A stretch of DNA of 64,000 nt from Pseudescherichia sp032055545 (GCA_032055545.1 DAMBQR010000002.1:1-64000), one strand, 5' to 3'; counted from the first letter of the stretch, positions 1 to 9,240 are shown. Made by a program: numbers and translations. The notes: generated from the letters alone by a model not told the origin.

Positions 1-186
1 CGCTTACCCGACCAACAAAACCCCACCCGCAGCACCCGTAGGCCTGATAAGCGGAGCGCCATCAGGCGTCAGCGTTTATGTCGGGTGGCGCGGCGCTTAC
101 CCGACCAACAAAACCCCACCCGCAGCACCCGTAGGCCTGATAAGCGGAGCGCCATCAGGCGTCAGCGTTTATGTCGGGTGGCGCGG
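1..186. repeat. Two tandem 93-bp copies carrying a REP-like palindrome
   Basis: Positions 1-93 and 94-186 are identical. Each copy holds a REP-like inverted repeat (GTAGGCCTGATAAGCG...CGCCATCAGGC). The first copy begins at the window edge, so the array may extend further left. It lies downstream of cspE, beyond its terminator. No coding potential is credible here. Confidence 0.85.
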
Positions 187-228
187 CGCCTGGCCGATCC
201 ACGAAACTCCATCCACAGGAATCCAGGC

Positions 229-257
229 GAAAAAAAACCCGCTTTTCAGCGGGTTTT
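229..257 (-). terminator. Rho-independent terminator of cspE
   Basis: Inverted repeat AAAACCCGC / GCGGGTTTT (234-242 and 249-257) with a 6-nt loop. Read on the minus strand it is followed by a run of T, about 25 bp after the cspE stop codon. Confidence 0.85.
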
Positions 258-279
258 AGAGTTCTGTCTTATCGCTAAC

Positions 280-489
280 TTAGATAGGCATTACGTTAGC
301 AGCAGAAGGGCCTTTGGCACCGTTAGTGATTTCAAACTCTACGCGCTGACCTTCAGCCAGAGTTTTGAAACCATTGCTCTGGATTGCAGAGAAGTGTACG
401 AACACGTCTTTGCTGCCATCTTCCGGAGTAATGAAACCGAATCCTTTGGACTCATTAAACCACTTAACGTTACCTTTAATCTTAGACAT
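280..489 (-). CDS. cspE: Cold-shock-like protein CspE, RNA chaperone
   Basis: A 69-residue single cold-shock domain that is nearly identical to E. coli CspE. RNP1 (KGFGFI) and RNP2 (VFVHF) are intact, so it should bind single-stranded RNA/DNA and act as an RNA chaperone and transcription antiterminator. The opening MSKIKGNVKWF and the interior favour CspE over CspC, although the last residues (NVMPI) differ from both. The ATG at 489 was chosen over a TTG one codon upstream. A strong terminator follows. In E. coli the gene upstream is pagP, but here the upstream neighbour on the same strand is a metal-efflux operon. Confidence 0.95.
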   Translation of the reverse strand: MSKIKGNVKWFNESKGFGFITPEDGSKDVFVHFSAIQSNGFKTLAEGQRVEFEITNGAKGPSAANVMPI

Positions 490-597
490 CAAAATTACCT
501 TTACATGAAAAACGACACAAATGCTGTGTCGGGTATCAGTACAACAATTGTCATGACTTTTGTCCAGTCGATATTCATTAAAAAGTGATAAATGTCG

Positions 598-3500
598 CTA
601 TCTTTTTTTATCCAGCTGCAATATTTGCTGTTTTTTCAGCGAGGAAGTGCGATGGATTAAGAAATAGAGCGCCGGGATGACAAACATCGACAGCAGGGGC
701 GCAGTGAGCATTCCGCCTATCATTGGGGCGGCAATTCGCCGCATCACTTCTGCTCCGGTGCCATCGCCCCACATGATCGGCAGTAGCCCCGCCATGATGG
801 TAGCAACGGTCATCACCTTTGGCCGTACGCGCAGCACTGCCCCCTCGTGAATCGCCTGAATTAACAGGTGATTTTCGACGCTCCTTGCATAGACGCCACG
901 CCGGACCAGCGCCTGGTTAAGATAGAGCACCATGATGACGCCAAACTCGGCGGCCACCCCGGCGAGAGCAATAAACCCAACAGCCCCTGCCACCGACAGG
1001 TTATATCCCAATAGCCACAGCAGCCAGACGCCGCCAATCAGCGCAAACGGCAGCGTGCCCATAATCAGCAGCGCATCGGTCACCCGCTTAAAGGTCAGAT
1101 AGAGCAGCACGAAAATAATCGCCAGCGTCACCGGCAGGACCATTTTTAACGTCGCCGTTGCCCGCTCAAGGTACTCAAACTGCCCGGACCAGGAGAGCGT
1201 TACCCCCTGCGGCAGCGAGACCTGCTCCGCTACCCGCCGCTGCATATCGGCCACCGCGGATTTCAGATCGCGCCCGCGCAGATCGACGTAAATCCAGTTC
1301 GACAGGCGCGCGTTTTCACTTTTCAGCATCGGGGGACCCTCGCTGACCACGATCTCCGCCAGCTCGCCCAACGCCACCTGGCTACCGTTTTCGGTTACTA
1401 CCGGCAGCATACGCAGCTTGCTAACGCTGTCGCGCAGATCGCGCGGATAGCGAATATTGATCGGGTAGCGCTCGCGACCGGCCAGCACTTCGCCGACGTT
1501 CTCCCCGCCTACCAGCGTCGAGACCAGCGACTGTAGTTCCTTCACCGAGACGCCATAGCGCGCCGCCTGCTGACGATTGATTTTGATATCGATATAGCGC
1601 CCGCCCGCCAGCCGCTCCGCCAGCGCAGAGGTCACGCCGGGCACGCTTTTCACCACCTGCTCTATCTGCTGCGCCGCCCTCTCGATATCGGCAATTGAAT
1701 TACCGTTCACCTTAATCCCCACCGGGCTTTTAATCCCAGTCGCCAGCATATCCAGCCGGTTGCGGATCGGCGGCACCCAGACGTTAGCAATCCCCGGCAC
1801 GCTGGCGGTCCTGTCCAGCTCCTCTACCAGCTTCGCTGGGGTCATGCCCGCCCGCCACCGATCGCGCGGCTTAAAGCGGATAGTGGTTTCGATCATGGTG
1901 AGCGGCGCGGGATCGGTGGCCGTCTCCGCCCTCCCCGCTTTGCCCATCACGCTCGCTACCTCCGGCACGCTTTTGATCAGCCGATCGGTCTGCTGAAGCA
2001 GCCTCGCCGCCTCGCGGGCCGAGATGCCCGGCAGCGTAGAGGGCATATAGAGCAGATCGCCCTCGTCCATCGGCGGCATAAATTCGCTGCCGAGGCGGCT
2101 GAGCGGCCAGAGCGTCGCCAGCAGCAGCAGAAAGGCCAGCGCCAGGGTCATTTTTGGCCACGCCAGCACCCTGTCCAGCAGCGGCGCGTAGGCGCGGGTT
2201 AGCCAGCGGTTGAGCGGATTGGCCTGCTCGTCGGGAATACGCCCGCGAATAAACAGCCCCATCAGCACCGGCACCAGGGTGATCCCCAGCCCCGCCGCAA
2301 CCGCCATCGACCAGGTTTTGGTGAAGGCGAGCGGAGAGAACATCCGCCCCTCCTGCGCCTCAAGCGAGAAGACCGGAATAAACGACAGGGTGATGATCAG
2401 CAGGCTACAGAAGAGCGCCGGACCCACCTCCACCGCCGCCTGCTCGGCGATCCGCCAGTACTCTGTCCCTGCGGGCTGACGCCCTGGATGCTCGTGCCGC
2501 CACTGCTCGAGCACCTTGTGCATGTTCTCGATCATCACGATGGCGGCGTCAACCATCGCGCCGATGGCGATGGCGATGCCGCCCAGCGACATGATGTTGG
2601 CGTTGATCCCTTGGTAGTGCATGATGATAAACGCCCCGAGAATGCCCAGCGGCAGCGAGACAATGGCTACCAGCGCCGATCGAAAATGGAACAGGAACAG
2701 GGTGCAGATCAGCGCGACAACAATAAACTCCTCCACCAGCTTATGGCTAAGGGTCTCTACCGCATGCTCAATCAGCGCCGAGCGGTCATAGACTGGCACA
2801 ATCTCCACCCCCGCTGGCAGGTTACGCTGGAGATCGCGCAGCTTCTCCTTCACCGCGTGCAGGGTCTCCAGCGCGTTTTTGCCGTAGCGCATCACGATAA
2901 TGCCCCCCGCCACCTCGCCTTCGCCGTTATACTCCGCGACGCCGCGACGGATCTCCGGCCCGTTGCGGAGGGTGGCGACGTCCCCCAGCAGCACCGGCAC
3001 GCCGCCGCGGCTGTCGATAACGATCTGGCGAAACTCAGCCAGGCTATGAAGATAGCCGGTGGTACGTACCATATACTCGGCTTCGCCCATCTCCAGCAGC
3101 GCGCCGCCGCTCTCCTGGTTCGCCGCCTGGACCGCATCAATCATCTGCTGGTGGGTGATATTCAGGGCACGCATTCGCGCCGGATCGGGAATGATTTGAT
3201 ACTGGCGCACCATGCCGCCGACGCTGGCCACCTCCGCCACGTTGGGCACGGTTTTCAGCTCAAACTTCAGCGTCCAGTCTTGTAAAGCCCGCAGATCGGC
3301 AAGGCTGTGTTTACCGCTGCGATCGACCAGAGCATATTCGTAGATCCAGCCGACGCCGGTAGCATCCGGACCCAGCCCAACGTCAACCCCGGCAGGCAGC
3401 TGCCCCTGGATCTGGCTCAAATACTCCAGCACCCGCGAGCGCGCCCAGTAGAGATCGGTCCCGTCCTCAAACAGGATGTAGACATAGGCATCGCCGAACA

Positions 3501-3759
3501 TCGAGAAGCCGCGCACCGTTTTCGCTCCCGGCACCGAGAGCATGGTCGTAGTGAGCGGATAGGTCACCTGATCCTCAATAATCTGCGGCGCTTTGCCCGG
3601 ATAGCTGGCGCGTACGATGACCTGCACGTCAGAGAGATCGGGCAGCGCATCCAGCGGCGCGCGCTGAATCGACCAGAGTCCCCAGACCGCGATAAGTGCG
3701 GCGGCAAGCAGGATCAGCAGACGGTTGCGCAGCGACGCGCGAATGACGGCGGCGATCAT
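598..3759 (-). CDS. cusA: CusA-type heavy-metal RND efflux pump, inner-membrane transporter
   Basis: The 1053-residue length is typical of HME-RND pumps, which use the proton gradient to move Cu(I)/Ag(I) from periplasm or cytoplasm through a tripartite complex. The protein aligns with E. coli CusA along its whole length (PDLSDVQVIV, TYPLTTTMLSVPGAKTVRGF, GPDATGVGWIYEYALVDRSG). The three CusA metal-site methionines are kept in their contexts: LLYMPST, PLTMIETT and LDMLATGIKSP. This supports monovalent copper/silver rather than Zn/Co/Ni as substrate. The start codon overlaps the cusB stop as ATGA, so translation is coupled. No cusRS two-component genes are adjacent. Confidence 0.92.
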   Translation of the reverse strand: MIAAVIRASLRNRLLILLAAALIAVWGLWSIQRAPLDALPDLSDVQVIVRASYPGKAPQIIEDQVTYPLTTTMLSVPGAKTVRGFSMFGDAYVYILFEDGTDLYWARSRVLEYLSQIQGQLPAGVDVGLGPDATGVGWIYEYALVDRSGKHSLADLRALQDWTLKFELKTVPNVAEVASVGGMVRQYQIIPDPARMRALNITHQQMIDAVQAANQESGGALLEMGEAEYMVRTTGYLHSLAEFRQIVIDSRGGVPVLLGDVATLRNGPEIRRGVAEYNGEGEVAGGIIVMRYGKNALETLHAVKEKLRDLQRNLPAGVEIVPVYDRSALIEHAVETLSHKLVEEFIVVALICTLFLFHFRSALVAIVSLPLGILGAFIIMHYQGINANIMSLGGIAIAIGAMVDAAIVMIENMHKVLEQWRHEHPGRQPAGTEYWRIAEQAAVEVGPALFCSLLIITLSFIPVFSLEAQEGRMFSPLAFTKTWSMAVAAGLGITLVPVLMGLFIRGRIPDEQANPLNRWLTRAYAPLLDRVLAWPKMTLALAFLLLLATLWPLSRLGSEFMPPMDEGDLLYMPSTLPGISAREAARLLQQTDRLIKSVPEVASVMGKAGRAETATDPAPLTMIETTIRFKPRDRWRAGMTPAKLVEELDRTASVPGIANVWVPPIRNRLDMLATGIKSPVGIKVNGNSIADIERAAQQIEQVVKSVPGVTSALAERLAGGRYIDIKINRQQAARYGVSVKELQSLVSTLVGGENVGEVLAGRERYPINIRYPRDLRDSVSKLRMLPVVTENGSQVALGELAEIVVSEGPPMLKSENARLSNWIYVDLRGRDLKSAVADMQRRVAEQVSLPQGVTLSWSGQFEYLERATATLKMVLPVTLAIIFVLLYLTFKRVTDALLIMGTLPFALIGGVWLLWLLGYNLSVAGAVGFIALAGVAAEFGVIMVLYLNQALVRRGVYARSVENHLLIQAIHEGAVLRVRPKVMTVATIMAGLLPIMWGDGTGAEVMRRIAAPMIGGMLTAPLLSMFVIPALYFLIHRTSSLKKQQILQLDKKR

Positions 3760-5036
3760 GGCATCACCTCCCCGCCGTGCATGGCGTGGTTATGGTCATG
3801 CTGATGCTCCATCGCCGGGGCGGCAACCGGCGGTGCTTCCACCGTGGACGGCGGCAGGGCGCTGCGCAGGCTGGCTTCGGAATCAATCAGGAACTGGCCG
3901 GAGGTCACTACGCTGTCGCCTGCCTTTACCCCGCTGAGGATCGGCGTCCAGCCCCCGGAGGCGATCCCGGTTGTGACGTTGACCGCCCTGAAGTGGCCCT
4001 CTCCGGTTGCCAGCAGTAGACGGGTCTGGGTACCGGTATCAATCACCGCCTCCTCCGGGACCGCCAGCACCGGCGGACGGGCGGCGCTCTCCGGCAGGGT
4101 TACCGTCAGGAACATGCCGGGCTTCAGCCTCTGCTGCGGGTTATCCAGTACGATGCGCGCCTTCAGGGTGCGGGTGGTGGTCTCCAACTGTGGCAGCAGC
4201 TCGCTCACCCGGCCATGAAACGCCTCGCCGGGGAAACTTTCGGCGGTGGCGATAACCTCGCTGCCTACGTTCAGAGTCTGCATCTCTCCTGGCGCGTAGT
4301 CCACCACCAGCCAGACCGGATCGAGGCTTGCCAGCTCAAACAGCGGCTGCGTCGCCTCTACCCGCGCCCCCTCGCGTACATCAAGCTTCACCACGTAGCC
4401 ACCGCGTCCCGCGCGCAGGGTCAGGCGCGTCTGCGGCTTGCCGCTGCGCTCCAGCTCGCGCACGATAGCATCGGGCATAAACTGCAGGGCCAGGCGCGCT
4501 CGGGCGGCCTGGGTCAGGGCGGCATCCCCCAGCTGGCGCACGGCCAGATACTCCTGCTGCGCTGCGGTCCACTCTGGGATCCAGAGACGGGCCAGCGGCT
4601 CGCCCGCTTTCACCCACTGCTGAGGCGCGCGTACGTAGAGGGACTCAACCACCCCCGAGGCAGGCGCGGGGACAATCTGAATGCTGCGCTCGTCGGTGGT
4701 GACTGTGGCATACGCAGAGAACGCCGGAGCAAGGGAGCGCATCTGTGCCTGGGCGGTGGTCATGCCGAGGTTTTGCTGCTGTCGGGCGCTGACTGCAACG
4801 CCGGTCTCCTCCGGTGCGTCATCGGCGTAGCGCGGCATCAGATCCATATCCATAAACGGAGACTTACCCGGCTTATCGAAACGCTGCTCAGGCATCATGG
4901 GATCGTACCAGTAGAGCACCTTGCGGGTGGGCTGCTCCGCCGCCACTACCGGAGCCTGCTCGTGATAACCGGCAAGATAGCCCGCCCCGGCGGCCAGCGT
5001 GGCGACAAGGGCTAACAAAATCACTAATTTTTTCAT
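3756..5036 (-). CDS. cusB: CusB-type periplasmic adaptor of the metal efflux pump
   Basis: The 426-residue membrane-fusion protein should link the RND pump to the outer-membrane channel. The start at 5036 gives a normal N-terminal hydrophobic anchor (MKKLVILLALVATLAAG) and an ATGA overlap with the upstream channel gene. The longer frame from 5078 would run into that gene. The CusB metal-binding segment is present (YWYDPMMPEQRFDKPGKSP, then FMDMDLMP), with the methionines that capture Cu(I)/Ag(I). An unusual feature is the His/Met-rich C-terminal tail (about 18 residues, HQHDHNHAMHGG). E. coli CusB lacks it, and it could partly replace the absent CusF chaperone. Confidence 0.9.
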   Translation of the reverse strand: MKKLVILLALVATLAAGAGYLAGYHEQAPVVAAEQPTRKVLYWYDPMMPEQRFDKPGKSPFMDMDLMPRYADDAPEETGVAVSARQQQNLGMTTAQAQMRSLAPAFSAYATVTTDERSIQIVPAPASGVVESLYVRAPQQWVKAGEPLARLWIPEWTAAQQEYLAVRQLGDAALTQAARARLALQFMPDAIVRELERSGKPQTRLTLRAGRGGYVVKLDVREGARVEATQPLFELASLDPVWLVVDYAPGEMQTLNVGSEVIATAESFPGEAFHGRVSELLPQLETTTRTLKARIVLDNPQQRLKPGMFLTVTLPESAARPPVLAVPEEAVIDTGTQTRLLLATGEGHFRAVNVTTGIASGGWTPILSGVKAGDSVVTSGQFLIDSEASLRSALPPSTVEAPPVAAPAMEHQHDHNHAMHGGEVMP

Positions 5037-6286
5037 TGCGCCTGCTCCTCGGGGATCAGCCAGTGGATCGCGGCCCACGTCCGGGCCATCTCTTTTTCCG
5101 CCTGGGTGGCGGCCAGCTCGCTATCCAGCACGCTACGCCGGGCCTCCAGCAGCGCCGTGAGATCGGACCGTCCGGCGCGATACTGCGCTGCCAGCAGCGT
5201 CAGACGCTGCCTGAGCAGGGGCAGCACCTCTTGTAGCTGACGCGACCAGCGGAGCTGTGCCGCACGATAGTCGGCCACCAGAGTGCGCACCTGGGCGACA
5301 TGCTGGCGTTCGGTCAGCGCAAGACGATCGTTGGCCTGCATCGTACGAGAGAGATCGGCTGCGTGATCTTTATCCTGCCGTTGCGACTGAAACAGCGGCA
5401 GATCGACGGTAAACATCACCCCGGCGAGGTCGTCATTGCCTTCGGAGCGGCGTCCGTAGTAGACCTCCACCTCGACGTCCGGAATGGCCGCAATAGCGGA
5501 TTCAGCGGAGCGGGCCTTCGCGGTATTGGCCTCCCGCGTGGCGGCCAATACTTCCGGATGCAGGGTGACGCCCTCCTCCAGCGCACTCTCCTCTGCCGGA
5601 AGACGCTGGTAGAGGGGCATCTTCCCAACAGCGGCAGTGATCGTCTCCCCGGTAAGTTCGTACAGGCGGGTTTGCGCGATCTGCACGTCGCGTTCGGCAA
5701 GAGTGACGTTGTCCCGCATCGCGCTTTCGGTGATGCGCAGCGCCAGCACGCTCTCCGGTGGGGCGCTGCCCGCGCCAACGCTGGCTTTTTGCACGCTCTG
5801 CTGGCGTGCGGTTTCGGCCAGCAAGCGCCGGGCCGCCTCCAGGCTGCGGGATGAAATCGCCAGATCCAGCCACGCCTGAGCGGTATCCCGCTGCAGAGCG
5901 GCGCGGATCGCCTGGCCCTTTGCGTTGACGCTTTGCGACTCGGTCAGCAGGGTTTGCGCTTTCCGCTCGCGCTTATCCGCGCTGACGTACTGCTGCATGA
6001 CGCCGACGCGCTGCATGGTCATCCCCTCTCGGGTAAAGCGGCGATCGTTGCTGCCCTGCACCGGCAGGTTTTCAAGACCAAACTTCAGCTTTGGATCGGG
6101 CAGCTGGCGGGCCGATTCCGCCATGGCGTTAAGGGCCTGCGCCTCGTTACGGCTGGCGGAAAGCTCGGCGGAGTAGCGCTGGGCGGCAGCAAGGGTTTGC
6201 GTGAGGGTATAGGGCGCCGCCTGCGCGACGGAGACGAACAGCATAAACAGCACGCCAGAGAGCGTACTGGATGTAAAAGAGAACAT
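5033..6286 (-). CDS. TolC-family outer-membrane efflux channel (CusC/CzcC role)
   Basis: The 417-residue protein has an N-terminal signal peptide ending near SVAQA-AP. Long Ala/Leu/Arg-rich coiled stretches repeat in two halves, as in outer-membrane efflux proteins. It lacks the lipobox cysteine of E. coli CusC and is shorter, so it looks closer to the CzcC group. By position, first in the block before cusB-cusA with a 4-bp overlap to cusB, it should form the outer-membrane exit duct of this pump. The exact subfamily name is not certain, so no symbol is given. Confidence 0.85.
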   Translation of the reverse strand: MFSFTSSTLSGVLFMLFVSVAQAAPYTLTQTLAAAQRYSAELSASRNEAQALNAMAESARQLPDPKLKFGLENLPVQGSNDRRFTREGMTMQRVGVMQQYVSADKRERKAQTLLTESQSVNAKGQAIRAALQRDTAQAWLDLAISSRSLEAARRLLAETARQQSVQKASVGAGSAPPESVLALRITESAMRDNVTLAERDVQIAQTRLYELTGETITAAVGKMPLYQRLPAEESALEEGVTLHPEVLAATREANTAKARSAESAIAAIPDVEVEVYYGRRSEGNDDLAGVMFTVDLPLFQSQRQDKDHAADLSRTMQANDRLALTERQHVAQVRTLVADYRAAQLRWSRQLQEVLPLLRQRLTLLAAQYRAGRSDLTALLEARRSVLDSELAATQAEKEMARTWAAIHWLIPEEQAQ

Positions 6287-6339
6287 AGTAGAACCTCTGT
6301 TAATCGTAAATTGGGTAAATTCAACGAATTAACAGGTAT

Positions 6340-6744
6340 CTACTCGCGGAACCGGCAAAAACGGATCGTTGCCGGCGGCCCTGCTGCGGGTGGGGTGAGC
6401 GACCATGCGGTAGAAGGCGTCTCAACGCAGGGGGGTAAATTAATGGCAAGAGCGATATCCACCGGCAAGGCCGCCAGCGATCCGTGTCCGGGATCCTTCT
6501 GCATTGCATCCGGCACGCAGTGCTTATCGCACAGAGGAGCCTGAAACGCGTGGGTCGTTGCGATCTCCGGCATCTGCATATGGTTCACATGCTGGAGCAT
6601 GGCGCTTTCACCCTGCATATCCAGCGTGCAGTCGTGGGAAGCGATCGCCACCTGGCTCTGGAACAGCAGCCAGCCGAACGCCATCAACAGCATCAGAAGA
6701 TGCCGTTTTAGAAAGCGTAGCCGCCGAAGCCAGGGTGCGTGCAT
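6340..6744 (-). CDS. Small secreted Cys/His/Met-containing protein heading the efflux operon
   Basis: I do not recognise a named family. The 134-residue product from the ATG at 6744 starts with Arg/Lys and then a hydrophobic stretch (LLMLLMAFGWLLF) typical of a signal peptide. The mature part has clustered possible metal ligands: SHDCTLDMQ, HVNHMQM and LCDKHC. It lies 53 bp upstream of the channel gene on the same strand, so it is probably the first gene of the metal-efflux operon. Its role could be metal binding or sensing in the periplasm; this is inferred from context and residues only. A GTG at 6753 is an alternative start. Confidence 0.55.
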   Translation of the reverse strand: MHAPWLRRLRFLKRHLLMLLMAFGWLLFQSQVAIASHDCTLDMQGESAMLQHVNHMQMPEIATTHAFQAPLCDKHCVPDAMQKDPGHGSLAALPVDIALAINLPPCVETPSTAWSLTPPAAGPPATIRFCRFRE

Positions 6745-6961
6745 AAAGACCACATAAAGAGGGTGAGATTGCCGAGTATACGCAGCGATTAATTAATACT
6801 TAAAGACTTTTTTAAGCAATTTCACTAAGCCATATGCAGAAGTTCTACCTGGGTAACCAATTCGCCAGATAATCGCCTCTACTTAGCAATTTATTGATTT
6901 TAGTCAGCTACCGGTTCGCTGCTGTTGGGCACATTGCATGCCTTAATGATGAGAGGGAACC
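6745..6961. promoter_or_regulatory. Divergent promoter region between the efflux operon and dcuC
   Basis: A 217-bp AT-rich region that must carry promoters in both directions. An inverted repeat CTTAAA / TTTAAG (6799-6804 and 6811-6816, 6-nt spacer) could be an operator. No sequence resembling the E. coli CusR box was seen. TTGATTTTAGTCAG at 6894-6907 is a weak match to an FNR site in front of dcuC. The Shine-Dalgarno sequence GAGAGGGA precedes the dcuC ATG. Confidence 0.4.
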
Positions 6962-8335
6962 ATGTTGACCTTTATTGAACTCCTGATGGGCGTGGTGGTG
7001 ATCGTTGGCGTTGCGCGCTACATCATCAAAGGCTACTCCGCGACCGGCGTACTCTTTGTCGGCGGCCTGGTGCTGCTGATTGCCAGCGCGCTGATGGGCC
7101 ATACAATCCTGCCGTCAAGCGCCACCAGCACCGGCTACAGCGCCACCGATATTGTTGAATATATCAAGATCCTGCTGATGAGCCGCGGCGGCGACCTCGG
7201 CATGATGATCATGATGCTGTGCGGGTTTGCCGCCTATATGACCCATATCGGGGCCAACGATATGGTGGTCAAGCTGGCCTCTAAGCCGCTGCGCTATATC
7301 AATTCGCCCTACGTACTGATGATCGCCGCCTACTTCGTCGCCTGCCTGATGTCGCTGGCGGTCTCCTCGGCCACCGGGCTGGGCGTGCTGCTAATGGCAA
7401 CCCTCTTCCCGGTAATGGTCAACGTTGGCATCAGCCGTGGCGCGGCGGCGGCCATCTGCGCTTCACCGGCGGCGATTATCCTCTCCCCCACCTCCGGGGA
7501 CGTGGTGCTGGCGGCCAAGGCGGCAGAGATGCCGCTGATCGACTTCGCCTTTAAAACCACCCTGCCTATCTCCATCGCCGCGATTATCGCGATGGCGATT
7601 GCTCACTTCTTCTGGCAGCGCTGGCTGGACAGAAAAGAGAGTATCTCTACGGAGATGCTGGACGTGAGCGATATCACCACCAGCGCACCGTCGTTTTATG
7701 CCATCCTGCCCTTTACGCCCATCGTCGGCGTGCTGATCTTTGACGGCAAGTGGGGTCCGGAGCTGCATATCATCACCATCCTGGTGATCTGCATGCTGCT
7801 GGCGGCGGTGCTGGAGTTTATGCGCGGCTTCAATACCCAGCGGGTCTTCTCCGGGCTGGAGGTGGCGTATCGCGGTATGGCGGACGCTTTTGCCGGGGTA
7901 GTGATCCTGCTGGTCGCCGCCGGGGTCTTTGCCCAGGGGCTGAGCACCATCGGCTTTATTGAAAGCTTGATCTCCATCGCCACCTCCTTCGGTTCGGCAA
8001 GCATCATCCTGATGCTGGTGCTGGTGACGCTGACCATGCTGGCGGCGATGACCACCGGCTCGGGCAACGCGCCGTTCTATGCTTTTGTGGAGATGATCCC
8101 ACGGCTTGCCAGCGAGGCAGGCATCAATCCAGCCTACCTGTCGATTCCTATGCTACAGGCTTCAAACCTCGGGCGAACCATCTCCCCGGTCTCCGGCGTG
8201 GTTGTCGCTGTTGCCGGGATGGCGAAGATATCTCCCTTTGAAGTGGTTAAGCGCACCTCGGTGCCGGTTCTGGTGGGGTTAATCGTAGTGATTGTCGCCA
8301 CAGAGATACTGGTTCCCGGCACGGCCCTGTCCTAA
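6962..8335 (+). CDS. dcuC: Anaerobic C4-dicarboxylate transporter DcuC
   Basis: The 457-residue integral membrane protein has about a dozen hydrophobic segments and belongs to the DcuC family. In E. coli this carrier exports succinate and exchanges C4-dicarboxylates during fermentation. Conserved-looking stretches include the loop SPTSGDVVLAAKAAEMP and the C-terminal GRTISPVSGVV. The gene is flanked by a strong terminator and sits on the cspE side of rna, as in E. coli. The cit citrate-fermentation genes that lie between dcuC and rna in E. coli are absent, so the two genes are only 88 bp apart. Oxygen control through FNR is expected from the family but only weakly visible here. Confidence 0.92.
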   Translation: MLTFIELLMGVVVIVGVARYIIKGYSATGVLFVGGLVLLIASALMGHTILPSSATSTGYSATDIVEYIKILLMSRGGDLGMMIMMLCGFAAYMTHIGANDMVVKLASKPLRYINSPYVLMIAAYFVACLMSLAVSSATGLGVLLMATLFPVMVNVGISRGAAAAICASPAAIILSPTSGDVVLAAKAAEMPLIDFAFKTTLPISIAAIIAMAIAHFFWQRWLDRKESISTEMLDVSDITTSAPSFYAILPFTPIVGVLIFDGKWGPELHIITILVICMLLAAVLEFMRGFNTQRVFSGLEVAYRGMADAFAGVVILLVAAGVFAQGLSTIGFIESLISIATSFGSASIILMLVLVTLTMLAAMTTGSGNAPFYAFVEMIPRLASEAGINPAYLSIPMLQASNLGRTISPVSGVVVAVAGMAKISPFEVVKRTSVPVLVGLIVVIVATEILVPGTALS

Positions 8336-8345
8336 GTACCACACG

Positions 8346-8373
8346 AAAAAGCGCCTGTCTGGCGCTTTTTTTA
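8346..8373 (+). terminator. Rho-independent terminator of dcuC
   Basis: Stem AAAAAGCGCC / GGCGCTTTTT with loop TGTCT followed by T residues, about 10 bp after the dcuC stop. Confidence 0.9.
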
Positions 8374-8423
8374 TGCTTTAATAACTTTCTGGAACTATCT
8401 AAATATATTCATCAGGAATTGAA

Positions 8424-9233
8424 ATGTTCAGAAAGGAGTTCGTCACCCTGATCGCCGCCGCGGCGTCCATGCTCTGGGCCGCCGCCGCATCTGCTGCCCC
8501 GCTGAGCGCGACCCAGTACGGTGATTTCGATCGCTATGTGCTGGCGCTCTCGTGGCAGACCGGGTTCTGCCAGAGCCAGCACGATCGCCGCCAGCGCGAG
8601 CCGGACGAGTGTCGCCTGCAAAAAGAGAGCGATAACAAAGACGACTTTCTGACCGTGCACGGCCTGTGGCCCGGCCTGCCTAAGTCTATCGCCGCACGCG
8701 GCGTAGACGATCGCCGCTGGATGCGCTACGGCTGCGCCACCCGACCCATTCCCAATATGCCCGAGGCGCGCGTTGGCCAGAAGTGCGCCAGCGCAGAAAC
8801 CGGGCTGTCGCTGGAGAGTGCGGCAAAGCTTAACAGCGTGATGCCGGGAGCCGGGGCCAACTCCTGCCTCGAGCGCTACGAGTATGCTAAGCACGGGGTC
8901 TGCTTTGGCTTCGATCCGGATGCCTACTTTGGCGTGATGGTGCGTATGGCCAGCGAGATCAAGCAGAGCGCTCTCGGTAAGTTCATTGCGGCCAACTATG
9001 GAGAGCGCGTCAGCCGCAGCGATTTTGACGCCGCCTTCGCCCGGACATATGGCGTTGCCAACGTGAAGGCCGTAAAGCTGACCTGTAACGGTAACCCGGC
9101 CTATCTGACGGAAGTGCAGATCACCCTGAAGGCGAGCGCAATCAATCAGCCGCTCTCCGCTACCTCGTTTATTGCCCAGCCGCACCCTGGCAACTGTGGC
9201 AAAGAGTTTGTTCTGGATGAAGTAGGGTATTAA
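8424..9233 (+). CDS. rna: Periplasmic ribonuclease I (RNase T2 family)
   Basis: The 269-residue protein carries a signal peptide (LIAAAASMLWAAAASAAP) and is exported to the periplasm, where RNase I cleaves RNA non-specifically to 2',3'-cyclic nucleotides. Both RNase T2 signatures with the catalytic histidines are visible: CAS-1 as HGLWPGLP (about residues 80-87) and CAS-2 as YEYAKHGVCF (about 152-161). The cysteine pattern fits the secreted fold. The length matches E. coli Rna (268). The rnk gene that adjoins rna in E. coli is not here. Confidence 0.94.
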   Translation: MFRKEFVTLIAAAASMLWAAAASAAPLSATQYGDFDRYVLALSWQTGFCQSQHDRRQREPDECRLQKESDNKDDFLTVHGLWPGLPKSIAARGVDDRRWMRYGCATRPIPNMPEARVGQKCASAETGLSLESAAKLNSVMPGAGANSCLERYEYAKHGVCFGFDPDAYFGVMVRMASEIKQSALGKFIAANYGERVSRSDFDAAFARTYGVANVKAVKLTCNGNPAYLTEVQITLKASAINQPLSATSFIAQPHPGNCGKEFVLDEVGY

Positions 9234-9240
9234 CGAGAAA

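Noticed and set aside
1..186. Possible CRISPR-like repeats here and at 29096-29380
   Set aside because: The units are tandem or facing REP palindromes with no spacer pattern and no cas genes nearby.
85..588. 167-codon frame crossing the REP repeats and opposite cspE
   Set aside because: It begins in repeat DNA and covers the terminator and the opposite strand of cspE; no homologous features.
6894..6907. FNR site in front of dcuC
   Set aside because: Only one half (TTGAT) is good; the other matches 3 of 5, so it is noted but not listed as a separate site.
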